From Limonium bicolor (lineage: Eukaryota > Streptophyta > Magnoliopsida > Caryophyllales > Plumbaginaceae): 64,000 bases of DNA. The stretch is from NCBI GenBank assembly GCA_023374045.1, contig CM041778.1, positions 290,385,533-290,449,532 on the forward strand. Reading direction: 5' to 3'. A program made the position numbers and the translations under genes. Positions 34,901-47,500 of this stretch are shown here, piece after piece. Under the pieces are notes generated by a model. The model did not search any database. It was given only the letters and a program-made list of their open reading frames with translations, and was not told the DNA's origin. Positions within the stretch are counted from its first letter, which is position 1. Every line of letters begins with the position of its first letter.

Positions 34901-35204
34901 ATTGCATGTAATATGTTGCACTTGCGTTTGTGTATCGTTGTGATTATTTGTGCATTGTTAAGTTATTTTATGTGCGTGAACGATACTAACTATAACGTGT
35001 ATGTGCCACTCATGCAACTCTACATTACCAGTGGATTAAATACCTACGTGTTATTATACCGAGAACTTGTACTCAAGTTTCTCACTAACTTCCTTTATAA
35101 ACAACGTCGTTGTCCTTAAACGTGACAACTGACAACACACAACAGTATGCTTGTTTTACGTCTTTGTGTGACGTCTAACATACTCAATGCTACGAGAAGC
35201 GAGG
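31904..35204 (+). repeat. LTR F, left part (older related LTR, interrupted by D)
   Basis: AT-rich noncoding sequence. It shares with the other LTRs a CT-rich leader, AAG/GTAA-type sites (GT at 32429, 32567, 32581) and the block CGGTGAACGGTATGGATTC near 34813 followed by GGCTTGTGTGCTATGTG. It continues at 48863 after element D. Its 5' end is missing, as expected if the A-C array inserted into it. Open frames here (for example 34814-35119) are not protein-like. Confidence 0.8.
35200..35204 (+). repeat. Target-site duplication, left of D
   Basis: CGAGG immediately before D; an identical CGAGG lies at 48863-48867. The 5-bp length is normal for Ty3/gypsy. Confidence 0.9.
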
Positions 35205-37235
35205 TTTAATACCCCGGATCTAAAAATGGTGATTAAATTACTCTAATATGATTATTAAAGGCCTAATGGTGCCTAAAGAGTATTGGTAAAAAGAATAAAA
35301 CCAAAAGAAAAGAGAAAACACTTGAAAAGCGAAAAACGCTAAAATGCGCGTTAAATGGTGTAAGAGATATATGATCTCGAGAGGGTCCGAGATGGATTCC
35401 TAAGGCTTAGTTAGGCCTAATTAGTATACGGGAATGATTCCCGAAGAAAACGAATCCAAATAATGGATTAAAACGCTAACGGAGTTTAAAGCACGTTTTT
35501 CGAGGAAACCCGAAAACGTGACTTTAAGTGGTCAAACGGACCCGTAAAAATTATAGTTGATTAAATAACTATAATTAAGTATTAATGGAAGCTTAGTAAC
35601 CATTAAAAATAATTAAACGAGAAAATTCCGGAAAACGGACCCGGTAAATGAATAGTGACTAAACCGGGAGACGAAACGCATTAAATTCGAAAAGACGAAA
35701 AAAACGACCCGGGCTATTAATTAATGTGGGCCGGTTTTAATTAATATGTATACACTTATTAATAGCTTACTAGCTATTAAGTAATAAGAGGACAAATAAG
35801 TAATAAAGCAAATAGTATAAAGTAAAAAGTGAAATAAAAAAACATACCACTCACCTTCTATTCTTCATTCACGATTCACTCCAGAGCTTTGCAACTTCTC
35901 CTTCTTCCTCTGTACGCGCGATTCCACACAGCACATCACCTTCATCTTCAATCTCCTCTAACTTGCTCATTTCTCCACCAAATCACACGAAATTGGTACC
36001 GTTGAACTCCTCGGTGAGAGCTTCGATTTCCACCCAACAAAGTTTCGATTCCTCCACCTTCATCTCCATTGACGTTGGAGCTTTTGAAGTTTGAAGAGTT
36101 GATTTCAACCCTTCTTCTCTTCCTTAATGCCTTGAGGTATTAATAAGTAAGTATTGAGATCATTTCAAGCTTGTTCTTCCATTTGTGAGATTATTTTCTC
36201 TCACGTTGAAAACCCCCCTCATTTCAGCCGATCCGCACGTTTTGTGGGGGTTTGGAAACTGCTCCATTTGATTGTCAAGCTACTCATTTGGGTTCTCTAA
36301 GGTAAAATCTAGATTTAAGTTTGAAAACTAGCACTTAATATATACATTAGGTTTTGTGGAGGAAAAATAAATTGATGGTTGAATGTGTGTAATGGGCGGT
36401 GATTGTAGTTGGCAATCAATAGCCCTTGTGTGGTGAGGAAAACAAGAAGAGAAAGGGAGAGCAAGAGAAAGAGGAGGAAGAGAAAGAAAACAGAAAACAA
36501 ACAAGGTAAAAACTCACCTTGAGTTAGTTTATCTTCTTGCAAAACAGATTTTTGTAAGTGGTGTGGATGACCTTGTATTAGTGTAGTTGAGATACTACAA
36601 TTTAATGATGAATGAAGCTGTTTTAATGTTGCTTAAGTGTGGGAATTAAGCTTGAGTCTAAACTAATACATATGTGTGAACAAGTGGGATTTTTATGTGT
36701 TGTTTATGTTTAAACCAAACAAGGGAGAAGAGGTGTTTGTGAACATGTTTAGTGTGGTGAAAATGCTTAGTAAAGCAAGCAAGTGCTGTCAAATTTTACT
36801 TGGAAACCAAGGGTGATTAAGAGTGTGAAACCTAGGAAAACTAGGCATGTTTCGAATATTAAAGTGAGTGGTAAATCACTTGGAATTTGGGAAGAGGAAG
36901 AGTAAGGTTCTTGGAGTAGAACTGAGAGGAAAATAAGGTCATTTGGGTGCTATGAATGGCATTAGTATGAGAGGTTTGAATGGTTTAAAGTGATAGCCAA
37001 AATCTGTTACAATCTGTTAGAAAACAAGAGAGAAAACAAGGTTGTGAGTGTAAAAGAATCTAAGTAAAATTAACTAGATTGGTGAGTGTACTTGGTGTTT
37101 GGTTGAAAGTGGTTTAGGTGGGTAATTAGTCACTAAAACATGAAGATTTTAGTTGGTGAAGGTTGGTTAATTAATGGGCAAAGAGAGAACCTGTAACAGA
37201 TGAAGAAACTGTAAAATTTACAAAATCTGTAGCAG

Positions 37236-37493
37236 GGTCCGGGACTTAGGTCCAGGACCAAGTCCCGGACCACCCCTGATTTTACCCCCGAGAGTGCACA
37301 ACCTGCCTGGTCCGGGACTTAAGTCCATGCCCAAGTCCCGGACCACCCTTAATTTTGCGCCGAGAGTTCCTTGCTCACCTTGGTCCGGGACTTAAGTTTG
37401 GGACAAGGTCCCGGACCACCATCAGAAATTAACCCGAGAGTTTAGTAATGCTTTGGTCCGGGACTTAAGATAGGAACCAAGTCCCGGACCACC
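37236..37493 (+). repeat. Hairpin array in D 5' LTR (GGTCCGGGACTT / AAGTCCCGGACC)
   Basis: Four inverted repeats with arms of up to 12 bp, loops of 7-12 nt and spacers of about 40 nt that carry CCGAGAGT. The 3' arm always runs on to ACC. The copy in the other LTR is at 46544-46800. Confidence 0.92.
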
Positions 37494-38734
37494 CCGAGAA
37501 ACCTACAGAGAGTGTTTTAAAGGGTTTAAATGATAGGGGTTTGAATGTTAATGATGTTATAAGATGTTAAGGCCTTGTTTGGTGACATGTAAAGGCCCTA
37601 GAAGTGAGATAAAGTGTTAGAAGTGAGTGAGAAGAGAACTCAAATTAACAAAAGTAAAACCGAGATAACGGGATAACGGGGTAAATACGGGAGTAGCATT
37701 TAATTATGTACCGTATGATCTTAGTATTAATAATAATGTTTGAAACATTATCAGAGAGTCGTGCGTGACCGAGCATGGTGGTGAGATGCCACGGTAAAGT
37801 AAAAACCCCGGTGAAAGGTATGATTTTCTCATGCCCCGTATGCTAACCGAGTTACTCTGATTTGTGTGTTTGTGTGCCGGCTTAATCAAGACTAAAGCAT
37901 GAAAATAATCCCTTGTTTGATTATGTATGTCTTGTTGTATGTTGAATGAACTAACATACTTGTATGCCGGTGTGGTCTAACATAGCGTAAAGGCCGACTC
38001 ATAGTGAGTAACGTTCGGCTAGAGATCCGTAGAACGGATCGATGCGTATGATAACGAAAACATGCAAACACACACAAGCTATCGATTAAAGTATAACGAT
38101 AACGCAAACATATGAACTCCCTAGAACGTGAGGAGATGTACGGGTTGAGTAAATACCCGATAACGGTTAGTAAACCTTATTGAAACAATCCACGGAATAA
38201 ATATGAGTGGAGGGATAAATGAACCTCCATCGAGAGGATTGAAGTTAGTCCAATAATGTAAACATATAAGAAAGGTAAAAGAGACCTAAGGGACTATGTG
38301 ACTCCCTTGAGATACGGTCGACCTCTTATATGAGGAATTTTACCCGGTATAAGAAAATATCCTAATGTATAATCATATGATTGTGAGGGTAACCCTTAAA
38401 CCTAAGATTACCCGAATTTAAGTAAAGTTCCCAAAGTCATTAGAAACATCGAGAATGATGCTTCTAGACTAATATACATGATATTACTGTAACTCCGAGA
38501 GAGGAGTGTGGGAACGAGAGTAGTCCGAGAGTAGTCGGACCTAAGTAAAAGAGATAGGAACTAAGAGAGAGTTCCGTGAGCTAGTTGAACCTTCCCACCA
38601 TGCTAGACCCAGAGTAGGGTCGAAACCGGGGAAGTAAGACTATGCTAGAGAGCCATGAGTTTTGGCTTAAGTATGTATAAGAGTAACAAGCGTGACGTAG
38701 GAGACCTGTAGTGTCTCGAGAATCTACAAGAGCT

Positions 38735-38905
38735 TGAGTATGAATAACCCAAGAGTGTGGGTGAGATAATGAGTATAAAAACCCGAGAGAAAGGGGTGAG
38801 TATATGTATGAGTAACCCGAGAGAATGGGTAAGTATAAGAATGAGTAGCCCAAGAGAATGGGTGTGTATACGAATAAGTAACCCGAGAGAGCGGGTGAGG
38901 TATTG
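38735..38905 (+). repeat. Minisatellite with CCC/GGG stems, D 5' LTR
   Basis: Five units of about 35 bp of the type GAGTAACCCGAGAGAATGGG, each able to pair ACCC with GGGT across an 8-nt loop. Also present at 48055-48225 in the 3' LTR. Confidence 0.8.
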
Positions 38906-39089
38906 AATAAGTAAACAAGGCATAGTGAGGAATAACCCTCAATGCCTAGAGTAACCAGTTACCACTAACAACATTGTTATGTTAGTTAGGAATCGTGTTC
39001 CGTGATTGGATGTAGATTCCTTGTGTGATATACATATATATTGTATTGCCATGATGCATGTTGTTTGATTAAAATGAACCATGTATATC

Positions 39090-39192
39090 CGACCCAAAGT
39101 AGTCGGCGTACCGCGGTTAGCACGCGGTATATGCGAATTTCATGCGCAGCGTAAGCTGACCCCCTAGGGGGAACGTTTTTAGTGTGCAGGTA
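39090..39192 (+). promoter_or_regulatory. Hairpin module plus CAG/GT, D 5' LTR
   Basis: TACCGCG-GTTAGCA-CGCGGTA, then CAGC-GTAA-GCTG (39147-39158, GNRA-type loop), then CCCCCTAGGGGG (39160-39171). TTTTT and GTGCAG/GT follow (AG at 39188-39189). The 3' LTR copy is at 48421-48513. Confidence 0.8.
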
Positions 39193-39539
39193 CTTGAAGC
39201 TGACCCGTTCGAGAGAGTAGGACGGGGACTGCTGTGAGCATGGGTAGTTAGATTGTAATTACTTATGCGTTTGAATGAGGTGTAAGTCCGAGTATGTTAT
39301 CGGCATCCGTATATTGTAGACTCGGTATAGTAGAGATATGAATTGAGTATTGTTTGTATGAAGTACTCGGTTGTTCCAGTCATCAGACCGTTACGGTATA
39401 AGAAGGCCTGGTTAGCCACATGGGTGGCTAACGGCGTTGTTTCACCCCTCGTTGTAATTAGAGTTCCGCTGCGTGAGTAGGAGTAATTAGTAACAGTTAA
39501 GAGGTAATGACGAGATTAACGGTTGGGGTGTTACAAAAA

Positions 39540-39567
39540 TGGTATCAGAGCGAAGTATCGCTCTGAT
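39540..39567 (+). promoter_or_regulatory. PBS of D in a 9-bp hairpin
   Basis: TGGTATCAGAGC at 39540-39551. ATCAGAGCG (39544-39552) pairs with CGCTCTGAT (39559-39567) across a 6-nt loop. Confidence 0.93.
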
Positions 39568-42500
39568 GACTGGAAATACCGAGCTTAGGAAATACCGAGT
39601 TAGGAATTAGAGACTTAGGGCTAAGGGTTGAGTGGTAGCGTGAGAGATGCGCTAGTTAGGAACTTCCAGTATGATCTGGATACCTACAATACCAGACCCG
39701 CCCTCCACAACCCCCGCATTAAAAGCTCGGGAAAGAACGCCAGAGAGACGGGGAAACCCAATCTGGCAGTTATTTAATATTTCCATATGAACTAGAATCT
39801 GTCATGCGGTGGATCCCGAGAACCGGAAACCCCGGAGACGGAAGCCGCTGGAACGACAATAACAGCATGCAATGACAAAAGGTCGAGACATCCTAATCCA
39901 AGGAGACCAGAATTTGTGGCAGCTTGGGGCGACATGCTTAGCAGTCGCGAGAACCTAGCTGGCCGAGCAGCAGCAAGAAGAAAGCACCAACCGTGCAACA
40001 AGGCGGACTCATGAGAAATAACAAAAACCGAGACACATGTCTACGGACCGCAATAACTAAATAATACCACCAACGATATATTTACCGACTAAGAATCTAG
40101 TCAGGAGTAGATACACCCACCCTGCCACACCCGAAGAGGTTGCTATACCTAACGGGCACAGCTTAGACAGCTACGAGCATAGCTACGGGATATACCCGTA
40201 TAGGACTACAAAAGTGGTACCTAAATAAGTTAAACCTCGGTAACCACAGTATAGACGTGGGAACGAGCAACGAGGTAAAGCCTAGAATTAAAGTAATTAA
40301 GGAACTCCGAGAGTGGAGGAGCACCTAAATGAATGACAGTCATGTCAAGAGGAATGAGAATCAGCTCCAAGGAGCAGTTATCCAACTACGGGATCAAGGA
40401 AGAGCCGACTAGGCCACCAAATACAATGTGAACAATACCGTGACCGGTATGAGTTAACCCAAAAACCGCCAGTACCGCGCACTTGCCACGGCAAGTGCAG
40501 TAATAGCGGGACCAATAAGAAGAGCTTTGACAAGCGACCAGTACTTAGTAAGTACCAAGACGGCAAGAGAAGCCAATATAGCACCACAAACCCTAATGAA
40601 TTCTGAAACGAAACCTTGGAAAGGCCTAAAGGCCTGACCCCTGTATAAAGAATATACCGGTCAGCAAGAGGCTAGACCTGGTAAGAAGCAACCGGCATTG
40701 AAATGCCGCAAAGAGTTTACTTTCAAGACTCAAACTTTTCTTCAAAATATGAAATTTTCCAAAAACCCCCAAAGTTTTAAAACCAAACCAGTGAACCACG
40801 GTAAGTTATTATAGGACCATATAAGAGGAGTTGGCAACAGAATACTTCACTTAGGCGTGACCGACACTACAAGTGTACACAAACGAGACATGGAACAACC
40901 GCACTCCAAAGGAGCTTGCGGGCCTGACAGACCAGTTATGAGTTAGTCGGGTAAGTGGTAACGTATCAATAAGATACTCCATGTATGTATACAAGTAGAG
41001 TACGGTACACGGGAAGTAGCCCACTCCATACTACGGACGAAAGAGCCAATCCAAACCAAGACAGTAGACACCTCGAATGATCGAAGAACACAAGGAAGCT
41101 TACCGAGTTAAGGGAGTCTAGAATCCAGTAAGGTCACGGACCTAAGGATAAGGCGTTAAGAAGTGCGAGAAGCACAGAGTATTAAGTACAGACATTGGAT
41201 ATGTCTCAGGAAATACCTAATAACTGGGTGAATACCAGTGTAAATAATACGGCGAATGCCTAAATGAACTTATTAATGTACGATAAACGGGATAGAAATC
41301 CCACTTTATACCTCACTGAAGAGAATAATGACCAGACCTAGAAGGTATTAGAAGGTACCAAGGATCTACCCAATAATGAGAGACACTACAACCCTAAGCG
41401 GGATAGTCAAGGACATAGCCGCAAGGCGAAGTCACAACTGAACATAACCATGAGTACAAGCCAAATGTAATGGCATTACTCAGTAACACCCAGGAGCAAT
41501 CCGAGAAGGGTGCCGGAGTCAACAGTAGTTGAACGAAATATCGTGTTGAGAACACAAGTGTTTAAGCAAACACTCGGGTAGAACCCGAAGGGATCCCTCG
41601 TAACACGGGATACCCTAGATTGCCAGAGGGCATAAACAACTATCAAGTTATTTAAAAGGGCCTTCCATGTCTGGAAGTGTGATGAGACAACCATATCTAA
41701 AAACCCAGTAATACCTTCAAACCATTTAATGGTATACGGAGAAGCAAAAACCTATATAAACAGCCCGCATGGAGCATTACTCGAGGAAAGGTGGCTTGTA
41801 AGCCGATAAAACCAACTACAATACGTAGATCCAAACATTGTAAAACATATGCATAAAGGCATAAGAGGAACAGTGGTGAATGAACCACTACCTTGAAGTG
41901 GGGATACCACTTGTGATTATGGGGCCTATGGAGCGGCATTTGCGTGAATCCTCCAGAGAAAGGCTACCACCTAAGTATGTAATGTGAAACCGCTAGAGCG
42001 GTGTAGCAAAACTTGAGCATGTGTATATTGCCAATGAGTATACGAACTATAGTAGAGTAATCAGTTGAGTAGTAAACACTGTATGTGTGCAATATGAACT
42101 GCAGAGTAAGCAGTGCGCAAGCGCGTAGAGAGATTTAAAGAATAGCGTATATTGTTGAGCCAAGTGAATGGCAAGCCATCGTGTAAATGGCGAGAACACC
42201 TGGGCAGAAGCTAAAGTAGTAGCGGATGCCATAGAAATGAGAAAGAACAAGGTACGCAGTAAGCGACCATTGTAAGAGTATAGCCAGTTCATGATATGAA
42301 GCTGATAAGGAAATGTGGTAAAGAAGACATGATCATTCCTATCTCATGAGAGATTTACCGTCAAGGGTTTACGCTTCTGCACTCTGTATGACTGAGTGTT
42401 TTGGTATTGCACTTGTGCGGTAATGATCAAGTGGGAGAGCCAGGAATTGAGAAATGTCAACGACGCCTGTTGAGTGAGAATCTAGAGAGATAACCGTGCG

Positions 42501-43043
42501 GCCATTGGCTAAAGATGCACAAAGAACGTGGGCAGTAACCCACACGGCCCAGGATCGATATGTGGAAAAATGCAGAGTAGTATGAATGAAGAACTCTGGC
42601 ACAGAACCAAGAAACAAACATAATCCATGAGCCACTATTAAACGAGGAAGCACTACATGCTAAGTAGTAACTTGACCTCAACCGACAACAAGTCGGGAAA
42701 AAAATAAGTGAATAATCACAAAGGTATACAGTGTTATACGAAGTAGATTCCCAGAGAACTGGAGAGACAATCTAAAATTCATCGAATTCGCATACGGTAA
42801 GAGATACCAAGCGACGATTGAAATACATGGAGAATACCAAAGAGCGAATTAAGCTCTAGTTATCAGGTCACGCAGCAGAAGCTTGTGGACCGTGATTCAG
42901 GGTTATGTATATCTATATCATAAACCCCTTGAAGCCTTAGAGGCTAGAACTGAACCCGGTTATGAGTTAATTAACCGTACTGAAGTTTAAACACTTCATA
43001 ATACCCGAATTAATGAACCAATGTTCAGTGATAACATATGGTT

Positions 43044-43061
43044 GGTTACGCGGGCGTAACC
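43044..43061 (+). promoter_or_regulatory. 3' hairpin of D (GGTTACG-CGGG-CGTAACC)
   Basis: Same place and form as the hairpin after pol in A-C, followed by the same CCCCTTTTAAGGGGGGTAG tail. The third pair is T-A instead of G-C. Confidence 0.8.
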
Positions 43062-44497
43062 CCTTTTAAGGGGGGTAGGGCGAGAAACCGCTTAGAGTAT
43101 GTTTTACGTATTGGTGCGTAAACTACTATGTGCATAGCACAAAAAGAAATTATTTTGATGATTGGAACTCATGTTACATAAACATGTCTACCCATTCATC
43201 GTGTAAGTATGAGTATTATGCATGAGAGATGCGAGTAATGTGTATGTAATAAATATGAAAAGAGAGTAGAGAAACTCCTGGGGAATGAGAATCCCTATAG
43301 TATATGTCTAGTGAGATTAGACATGAGTTATGATGAGTATGAATCGGCATGAAACCGATGTGTAACCTAAGAGGGAGTGAGTTCCCTAGGTGATTTTATT
43401 TGAGAATGATAGATGGAGTGAGTTCCATCCTTTGGAGTTGTATGTTATGTGTTTTAAATTGAGCAACAATTTGAGTAAATGAAGCCATAAGTATGGAATA
43501 CCTAGGTAAAGTAGTGAAGCAATGAGAATGACAAATGACCTAAGTACTAGGAACTAGAGATTAATTGAAACGAATTGTTTCGTGAATATGACTAGAAAGA
43601 GTAAAAGATAGAAAACAAAAATGTTTCTATCTGATTGTTTGAAACTGACGTGGGAGGTTGAACTTGATCTGCTAGCGATCAAGGGAAACCGAACACAAAT
43701 TGGGGTGGAAGGATGTTCAACACTGATCTGATCACATCAGGGTTAGATGATTCCTGAAGCTCCCTATAGTGGTCACAAGTAATCACGCTAAGAAAGATAC
43801 AGCTACCATAAATCTGATTTGGAGTTGTGTGATGTTTTAAAAAGAATTTTCAAACAGATTTTGAAAAAGAATTTCCTTCAAGTATGAAGATGGAAATGAA
43901 ACTGGTTTGAAACCGCTATCACCCGCCGATGGCTGAGCCTTAAGTCTTGATGACCGGTAGAACGGTGGGCGTGTATTAGTTTTGAAACCATTGCACCGTA
44001 CGTGCGGCGGTCCTAAGTGACCGGTTGGGGCGGTGTCAGTGTGTGATTTTTCCAAAGGCAGCGGGACGGGGAGAGTACCCTGAGATGTTCCTGTGTTGAG
44101 TGAGTCAACCAGAGTGCCTGAGGATATGTATATGTGTAACGTTTTGATCAGAACCGAAGGGACCGTGGGCCAGAGAGAGTAAGTGCCCAGTAGTCATGAA
44201 ACGGCTGTGAACCAGAAAGAGTAAGTGTTCAACGTGACCGGTACCTGAGGGATCAGTAGTATATTACTCAATATGGAATCGAGGACTGTAGTGCCTTCTT
44301 GTCTTCGGACCGATTCCATGGAGAGAGTAAAAAGAGTATTTTTGATTGCTATACATGCTGTGATATGTGTGTGGTGTCTGTAGTATGAAATGAGACAGAC
44401 TTGTGGAGTCTGTAAGGTTATACATGTATTATAACCTTGGCATAGTACGCCATGAGAGTAACCATCTAGATTCACCAACTTTGAGGACAAAGTTCCT

Positions 44498-44510
44498 AAG
44501 GGGGGTAGAT
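44498..44510 (+). promoter_or_regulatory. Polypurine tract of D
   Basis: AAGGGGGGTAGAT directly before the 3' LTR. Confidence 0.85.
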
Positions 44511-47500
44511 TTTAATACCCCGGATCTAAAAATGGTGATTAAATTACTCTAATATGATTATTAAAGGCCTAATGGTGCCTAAAGAGTATTGGTAAAAAGA
44601 ATAAAACCAAAAGAAAAGAGAAAACGCTTGAAAAGCGAAAAACGCTAAAATGCGCGTTAAATGAGTGTAAGAGATATATGATCTCGAGAGGGTCCGAGAT
44701 GGATTCCTAAGGCTTAGTTAGGCCTAATTAGTATACGGGAATGATTCCCGAAGAAAACGAATCCAAATAATGGATTAAAACGCTAACGGAGTTTAAAGCA
44801 CGTTTTTCGAGGAAACCCGAAAACGTGACTTTAAGTGGTCAAACGGACCCGTAAAAATTATAGTTGATTAAATAACTATAATTAAGTATTAATGGAAGCT
44901 TAGTAACCATTAAAAATAATTAAACGAGAAAATTCCGGAAAACGGACCCGGTAAATGAATAGTGACTAAACCGGGAGACGAAACGCGTTAAATTCGAAAA
45001 GACGAAAAAACGACCCGGGCTATTAATTAATGTGGGCCGGTTTTAATTAATATGTATACACTTATTAATAGCTTACTAGCTATTAAGTAATAAGAGGACA
45101 AATAAGTAATAAAGCAAATAGTATAAAGTAAAAAGTGAAATAAAAAAACATACCACTCACCTTCTATTCTTCATTCACGATTCACTCCAGAGCTTTGCAA
45201 CTTCTCCTTCTTCCTTGTACGCGATTCCACACAGCACAACACCTCCATCTTCAATCTCCTCTAACTTGCTCATTTCTCCACCAAATCACACGAAATTGGT
45301 ACCGTTGAACTCCTCTCGGTGAGAGCTTCGATTTCCACCCAACAAAGTTTCGATTCCTCCACCTTCATCTCCATTGACGTTGGAGCTTTTGAAGTTTGAA
45401 GAGTTGATTTCAACCCTTCTTCTCTTCCTTAATGCCTTGAGGTATTAATAAGTAAGTATTGAGATCATTTCAAGCTTGTTCTTCCATTTGTGAGATTATT
45501 TTCTCTCACGTTGAAAACCCCCCTCATTTCAGCCGATCCGCACGTTTTTGTGGGGGTTTGGAAACTGCTCCATTTGATTGTCAAGCTACTCATTTGGGTT
45601 CTCTAAGGTAAAATCTAGATTTAAGTTTGAAAACTAGCACTTAATATATACATTAGGTTTTGTGGAGGAAAAATAAATTGATGGTTGAATGTGTGTAATG
45701 GGCGGTGATTGTAGTTGGCAATCAATAGCCCTTGTGTGGTGAGGAGGAAAACAAGAAGAGAAAGGGAGAGCAAGAGAAAGAGGAGGAAGAGAAAGAAAAC
45801 AGAAAAAAACAACGTAAAAACTCACCTTGAGTTAGTTTATCTTCTTGCAAAACAGATTTTTGTAAGTGGTGTGGATGACCTTGTATTAGTGTAGTTGAGA
45901 TACTACAATTTAATGATGAATGAAGCTGTTTTAATGTTGCTTAAGTGTGGGAATTAAGCTTGAGTCTAAACTAATACATATGTGTGAACAAGTGGGATTT
46001 TTATGTGTTGTTTATGTTTAAACCAAACAAGGGAGAAGAGGTGTTTGTGAACATGTTTAGTGTGGTGAAAATGCTTAGTAAAGCAAGCAAGTGCTGTCAA
46101 ATTTTACTTGGAAACCAAGGGTGATTAAGAGTGTGAAACCTAGGAAAAACTAGGCATGTTTCGAATATTAAAGTGAGTGGTAAATCACTTGGAATTTGGG
46201 AAGAGGAAGAGTAAGGTTCTTGGAGTAGAACTGAGAGGAAAATAAGGTCATTTGGGTGCTATGAATGGCATTAGTATGAGAGGTTTGAATGGTTTAAAGT
46301 GATAGCCAAAATCTGTTACAATCTGTTAGAAAACAAGAGAGAAAACAAGGTTGTGAGTGTAAAAGAATCTAAGTAAAATTAACTAGATTGGTGAGTGTAC
46401 TTGGGTTTGGTTGAAAGTGGTTTAGGTGGGTAATTAGTCACTAAAACATGAAGATTTTAGTTGGTGAAGGTTCGTTAATTAATGGGCAAAGAGAGAACCT
46501 GTAACAGATGAAGAAACTGTAAAATTTACAAAATCTGTAGCAGGGTCCGGGACTTAGGTCCAGGACCAAGTCCCGGACCACCCCTGATTTTACCCCGAGA
46601 GTGCACAACCTGCCTGGTCCGGGACTTAAGTCCATGCCCAAGTCCCGGACCACCCTTAATTTTGCGCCGAGAGTTCCTTGCTCACCTTGGTCCGGGACTT
46701 AAGTTTGGGACAAGGTCCCGGACCACCATCAGAAATTAACCCGAGAGTTTAGTAATGCTTTGGTCCGGGACTTAAGATAGGCACCAAGTCCCGGACCACC
46801 CCGAGAAACCTACAGAGAGTGTTTTAAAGGGTTTAAATGATAGGGGTTTGAATGTTAATGATGTTATAAGATGTTAAGGCCTTGTTTGGTGACATGTAAA
46901 GGCCCTAGGAAGTGAGATAAAGTGTTAGAAGTGAGTGAGAAGTAAGAACTCAAATTAACAAAAGTAAAACCGAGATAACGGGATAACGGGGTAAATACGG
47001 GAGTAGCATTTAATTATGTACCGTATGATCTTAGTATTAATAATAATGTTTGAAACATTATCAGAGAGTCGTGCGTGACCTGAGCATGGTGAGATGCCAC
47101 GGTAAAGTAAAAACCCCGGTGAAAGGTATGATTTTCTCATGCCCCGTATGCTAACCGAGTTACTCTGATTTGTGTGTTTGTGTGCCGGCTTAATCAAGAC
47201 TAAAGCATGAAAATAATCCCTTGTTTGATTATGTATGTCTTGTTGTATGTTGAATGAACTAACATACTTGTATGCCGGTGTGGTCTAACATAGCGTAAAG
47301 GCCGACTCATAGTGAGTAACGTTCGGCTAGAGATCCGTAGAACGGATCGATGCGTATGATAACGAAAACATGCAAACACACACAAGCTATCAATTAAAGT
47401 ATAACGATAACGCAAACATATGAACTCCCTAGAACGTGAGGAGATGTACGGGTTGAGTAAATACCCGATAACGGTTAGTAAACCTTATTGAAACAATCCA

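Larger units (their letters stand above)
35205..39535 (+). repeat. 5' LTR of D
   Basis: It contains a TATAAAG box at 35816-35822 with a CT-rich leader about 30 bp downstream, giving a plausible start near 35850. AAG/GTAA donor-like sites have GT at 36302 and 36506. Other parts: the hairpin array, a small repeat with CCC/GGG stems, the hairpin module at 39090-39192, a GTTAGCCAC...GTGGCTAAC hairpin (39411-39432) and TTTCCGCTGC-like GTTCCGCTGC. Confidence 0.93.
39552..44510 (+). other. Noncoding internal region of D with integrase and RNase H relics
   Basis: No open frame resembles gag, AlkB, protease or RT. Two faint relics are readable: AKVVADAI near 42210-42235, matching the RNase H/integrase linker NVVADALSRR, and NWRDNLKFIEFAY...RYQATIE at 42757-42834, matching the integrase segment around IEFSYNNSYHASI. 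The region is otherwise anonymous. A perfect 9-bp inverted repeat (GCACTTGCC-AC-GGCAAGTGC) lies at 40479-40498. Confidence 0.75.

Noticed and set aside
34814..35119. 101-codon frame in LTR F
   Set aside because: It lies over the conserved CGGTGAACGG LTR block and has no protein similarity I can recognise.
37236..37493. CRISPR-like look of evenly spaced repeats
   Set aside because: Plant retrotransposon LTR context, repeats are inverted pairs, spacers are similar to each other, and no cas genes are present.
39552..44510. Hidden protein-coding gene in the D internal region
   Set aside because: Only short frames on both strands. The sole homology is faint integrase and RNase H relics in decayed frames.
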